This document shows positions 6,506 through 7,537 of a DNA stretch of 7,537 nucleotides, in pieces; the first letter of the stretch is position 1, and every line of letters starts with the position of its first letter. The stretch lies in contig JALRFB010000042.1 in NCBI GenBank assembly GCA_023256555.1, forward strand, positions 1-7,537. Reading direction: 5' to 3'. Under the pieces are notes generated by a model. The model saw only the letters and a list, made by a program, of their open reading frames with translations. It was not told where the DNA came from and made no database searches. Made by a program: the position numbers and the translations under genes. The DNA is from Sediminibacterium sp. GTDB lineage: Bacteria; Bacteroidota; Bacteroidia; Chitinophagales; Chitinophagaceae.

Positions 6506-7537
6506 CTATAATTGAGATTGTTGATGAAGGTGTTTTAACACCATTTCTTCTTCATGGCTAAGTTTATACCCTTTCATTTGCTTCCAATTGCCAATATCTT
6601 CAATTGCTTTTTCCAATAAATAGCCTGGAACAGTGCCCCAAGTAAAATTGGGTAAATTTTTGGGTAATAAACCTTTGCCAAAAACATTGGCACTGACACC
6701 AATATAGGATCCTGTATTTATTCTTGACAAAATTGCAAAACGACTGTAATCCCCCACCAACATGCCCATTTTTTGTCCAACTGTATCCCAAACCTGGTTG
6801 GCCTCATTCCATAATTCTATTTTTCCAGCAGAATTTTTGACATTACTATTACTTGTGCCAGCGCCCAGATTACACCAATATCCAATGATACTATCTCCCA
6901 AATAGCCATCATGCCCTTTATTGGAGAAGCCCATCATAATGGAGTTTTTTATTTCCCCTCCTGCCAAGCAATAAGGCCCAATGGTAGTGGATCCATAAAT
7001 ACTGGTATTCATTTTTACTACCGCTTTGTTACCTATAACAATAGGCCCTCTCAAACTAGCTCCTTCCATGATAACTGCTTCTCTACCAATATATATAGGC
7101 CCTTCACTTGCATTTAAATTTGCACAAGATATTTGAGCACCCTCTTCAATAAAGATTTGATTTGACTGAATTGCTCTATTGGTTTCTCCTAATTGTTGGG
7201 TGGTTCTATTTTGGGTAGCAAAAGTAAAATCAAGTTGTATGAATGCAGCATGTTTTTGAAGTAATTGTATTACATTTTCTATGAATTCTACCTCATTAAA
7301 AACAATGGGTGGATGTTCGCCTAGTAATATCTTTGTGAATGTTCTTTCTTGACTTCTAGTAGCAATCCATTTCCCAGTAGGACTAATCAATTTCTCCCCT
7401 TCTTTCAAGCATTTAATTTTTTCTACCAACTGTATAGAAGGAAATGCTGTGATATTGATAAAACAAATTGAATCTTTATTGGATATAAATTCGGAAGGAT
7501 ATAAGATTTGTAAATATGCATCCGTAAAAACTCCTGT
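6506..7537 (-). CDS. GlmU-family putative sugar nucleotidyltransferase with C-terminal beta-helix (5' partial)
   Basis: The frame runs open from its TAG stop (6508-6506) to the right edge, so the true start lies outside the window; the TTG at 7429 is only an internal Leu. The edge part reads TDAYLQILYPSEF and then LVEKIKCLKEGEKL, which fits the middle of the Bacteroidota GlmU-like proteins (NTP_transf_4 N-domain). The catalytic nucleotidyltransferase motif would be in the missing N terminus. The visible C-terminal half is a left-handed beta-helix with hexapeptide-type repeats (IYIGREAVI, PIVIGNKAVV, TTIGPYCLAGG). It resembles the GlmU acetyltransferase site: KGHDGYLGDS and NLGAGTSNSN match the GHLTYLGD and NIGAGT regions of GlmU, with the likely catalytic His codon at 6911-6913. 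It probably activates a sugar 1-phosphate and may acylate an amino sugar; the exact substrate is unknown. tpiA follows after 78 bp. Confidence 0.85.
   Translation of the reverse strand, partial: TGVFTDAYLQILYPSEFISNKDSICFINITAFPSIQLVEKIKCLKEGEKLISPTGKWIATRSQERTFTKILLGEHPPIVFNEVEFIENVIQLLQKHAAFIQLDFTFATQNRTTQQLGETNRAIQSNQIFIEEGAQISCANLNASEGPIYIGREAVIMEGASLRGPIVIGNKAVVKMNTSIYGSTTIGPYCLAGGEIKNSIMMGFSNKGHDGYLGDSIIGYWCNLGAGTSNSNVKNSAGKIELWNEANQVWDTVGQKMGMLVGDYSRFAILSRINTGSYIGVSANVFGKGLLPKNLPNFTWGTVPGYLLEKAIEDIGNWKQMKGYKLSHEEEMVLKHLHQQSQL

Noticed and set aside
6600..7117. Two short frames (6600-6791 minus, 6911-7117 plus) within the GlmU-family gene
   Set aside because: They overlap the beta-helix coding region in other frames and show no own start signal or motif.

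Overview
The window looks like an ordinary chromosomal segment of a Bacteroidota bacterium, plausibly a Chitinophagaceae-type member. This placement is inferred. It rests on visibly AT-rich DNA, starts without Shine-Dalgarno boxes, a TAnnTTTG-type -7 promoter element, a DUF4199 membrane protein, and a GlmU-family sugar nucleotidyltransferase of the kind found in this phylum. No mobile element, CRISPR array, tRNA or rRNA is visible.

Left part (109-3844, plus strand): a tightly packed five-gene set. It encodes a DUF4199 membrane protein, a membrane-anchored family 2 glycosyltransferase (GtrB/DPM1-like), a family 4-like glycosyltransferase, a phosphoheptose isomerase (gmhA) and a HAD-IIIA phosphatase resembling GmhB. 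Junctions are 9 nt, a 7-nt overlap, 9 nt and a 1-nt overlap (TAATG), so it is almost certainly one operon. The likely theme is envelope glycan synthesis: GmhA and the HAD phosphatase would supply a heptose-phosphate precursor, and the two glycosyltransferases would build a lipid-linked or surface glycan. No heptose kinase or nucleotidyltransferase gene lies in the window, so the pathway would have to be completed elsewhere. A short open frame at the left edge (1-69, minus) may be the 5' end of a divergent gene.

Right part (3857-7537, minus strand, convergent with the first operon): reading in the transcription direction, a GlmU-family protein cut by the right edge, triosephosphate isomerase (tpiA) and elongation factor 4 (lepA). 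The 78-bp gap before tpiA holds a good Bacteroidota -7 element (TACCTTTG), so tpiA-lepA probably has its own promoter. The tpiA-lepA gap is 24 nt. lepA and the HAD phosphatase converge with only 12 bp between stop codons, and a small AT-rich hairpin sits there.

I do not see a clearly novel system. The points most worth a second look are the zinc-loop-less GmhB-like phosphatase with an altered motif IV, the incomplete heptose cassette joined to two glycosyltransferases and a DUF4199 protein, and the small regulatory-looking structures just upstream of tpiA.
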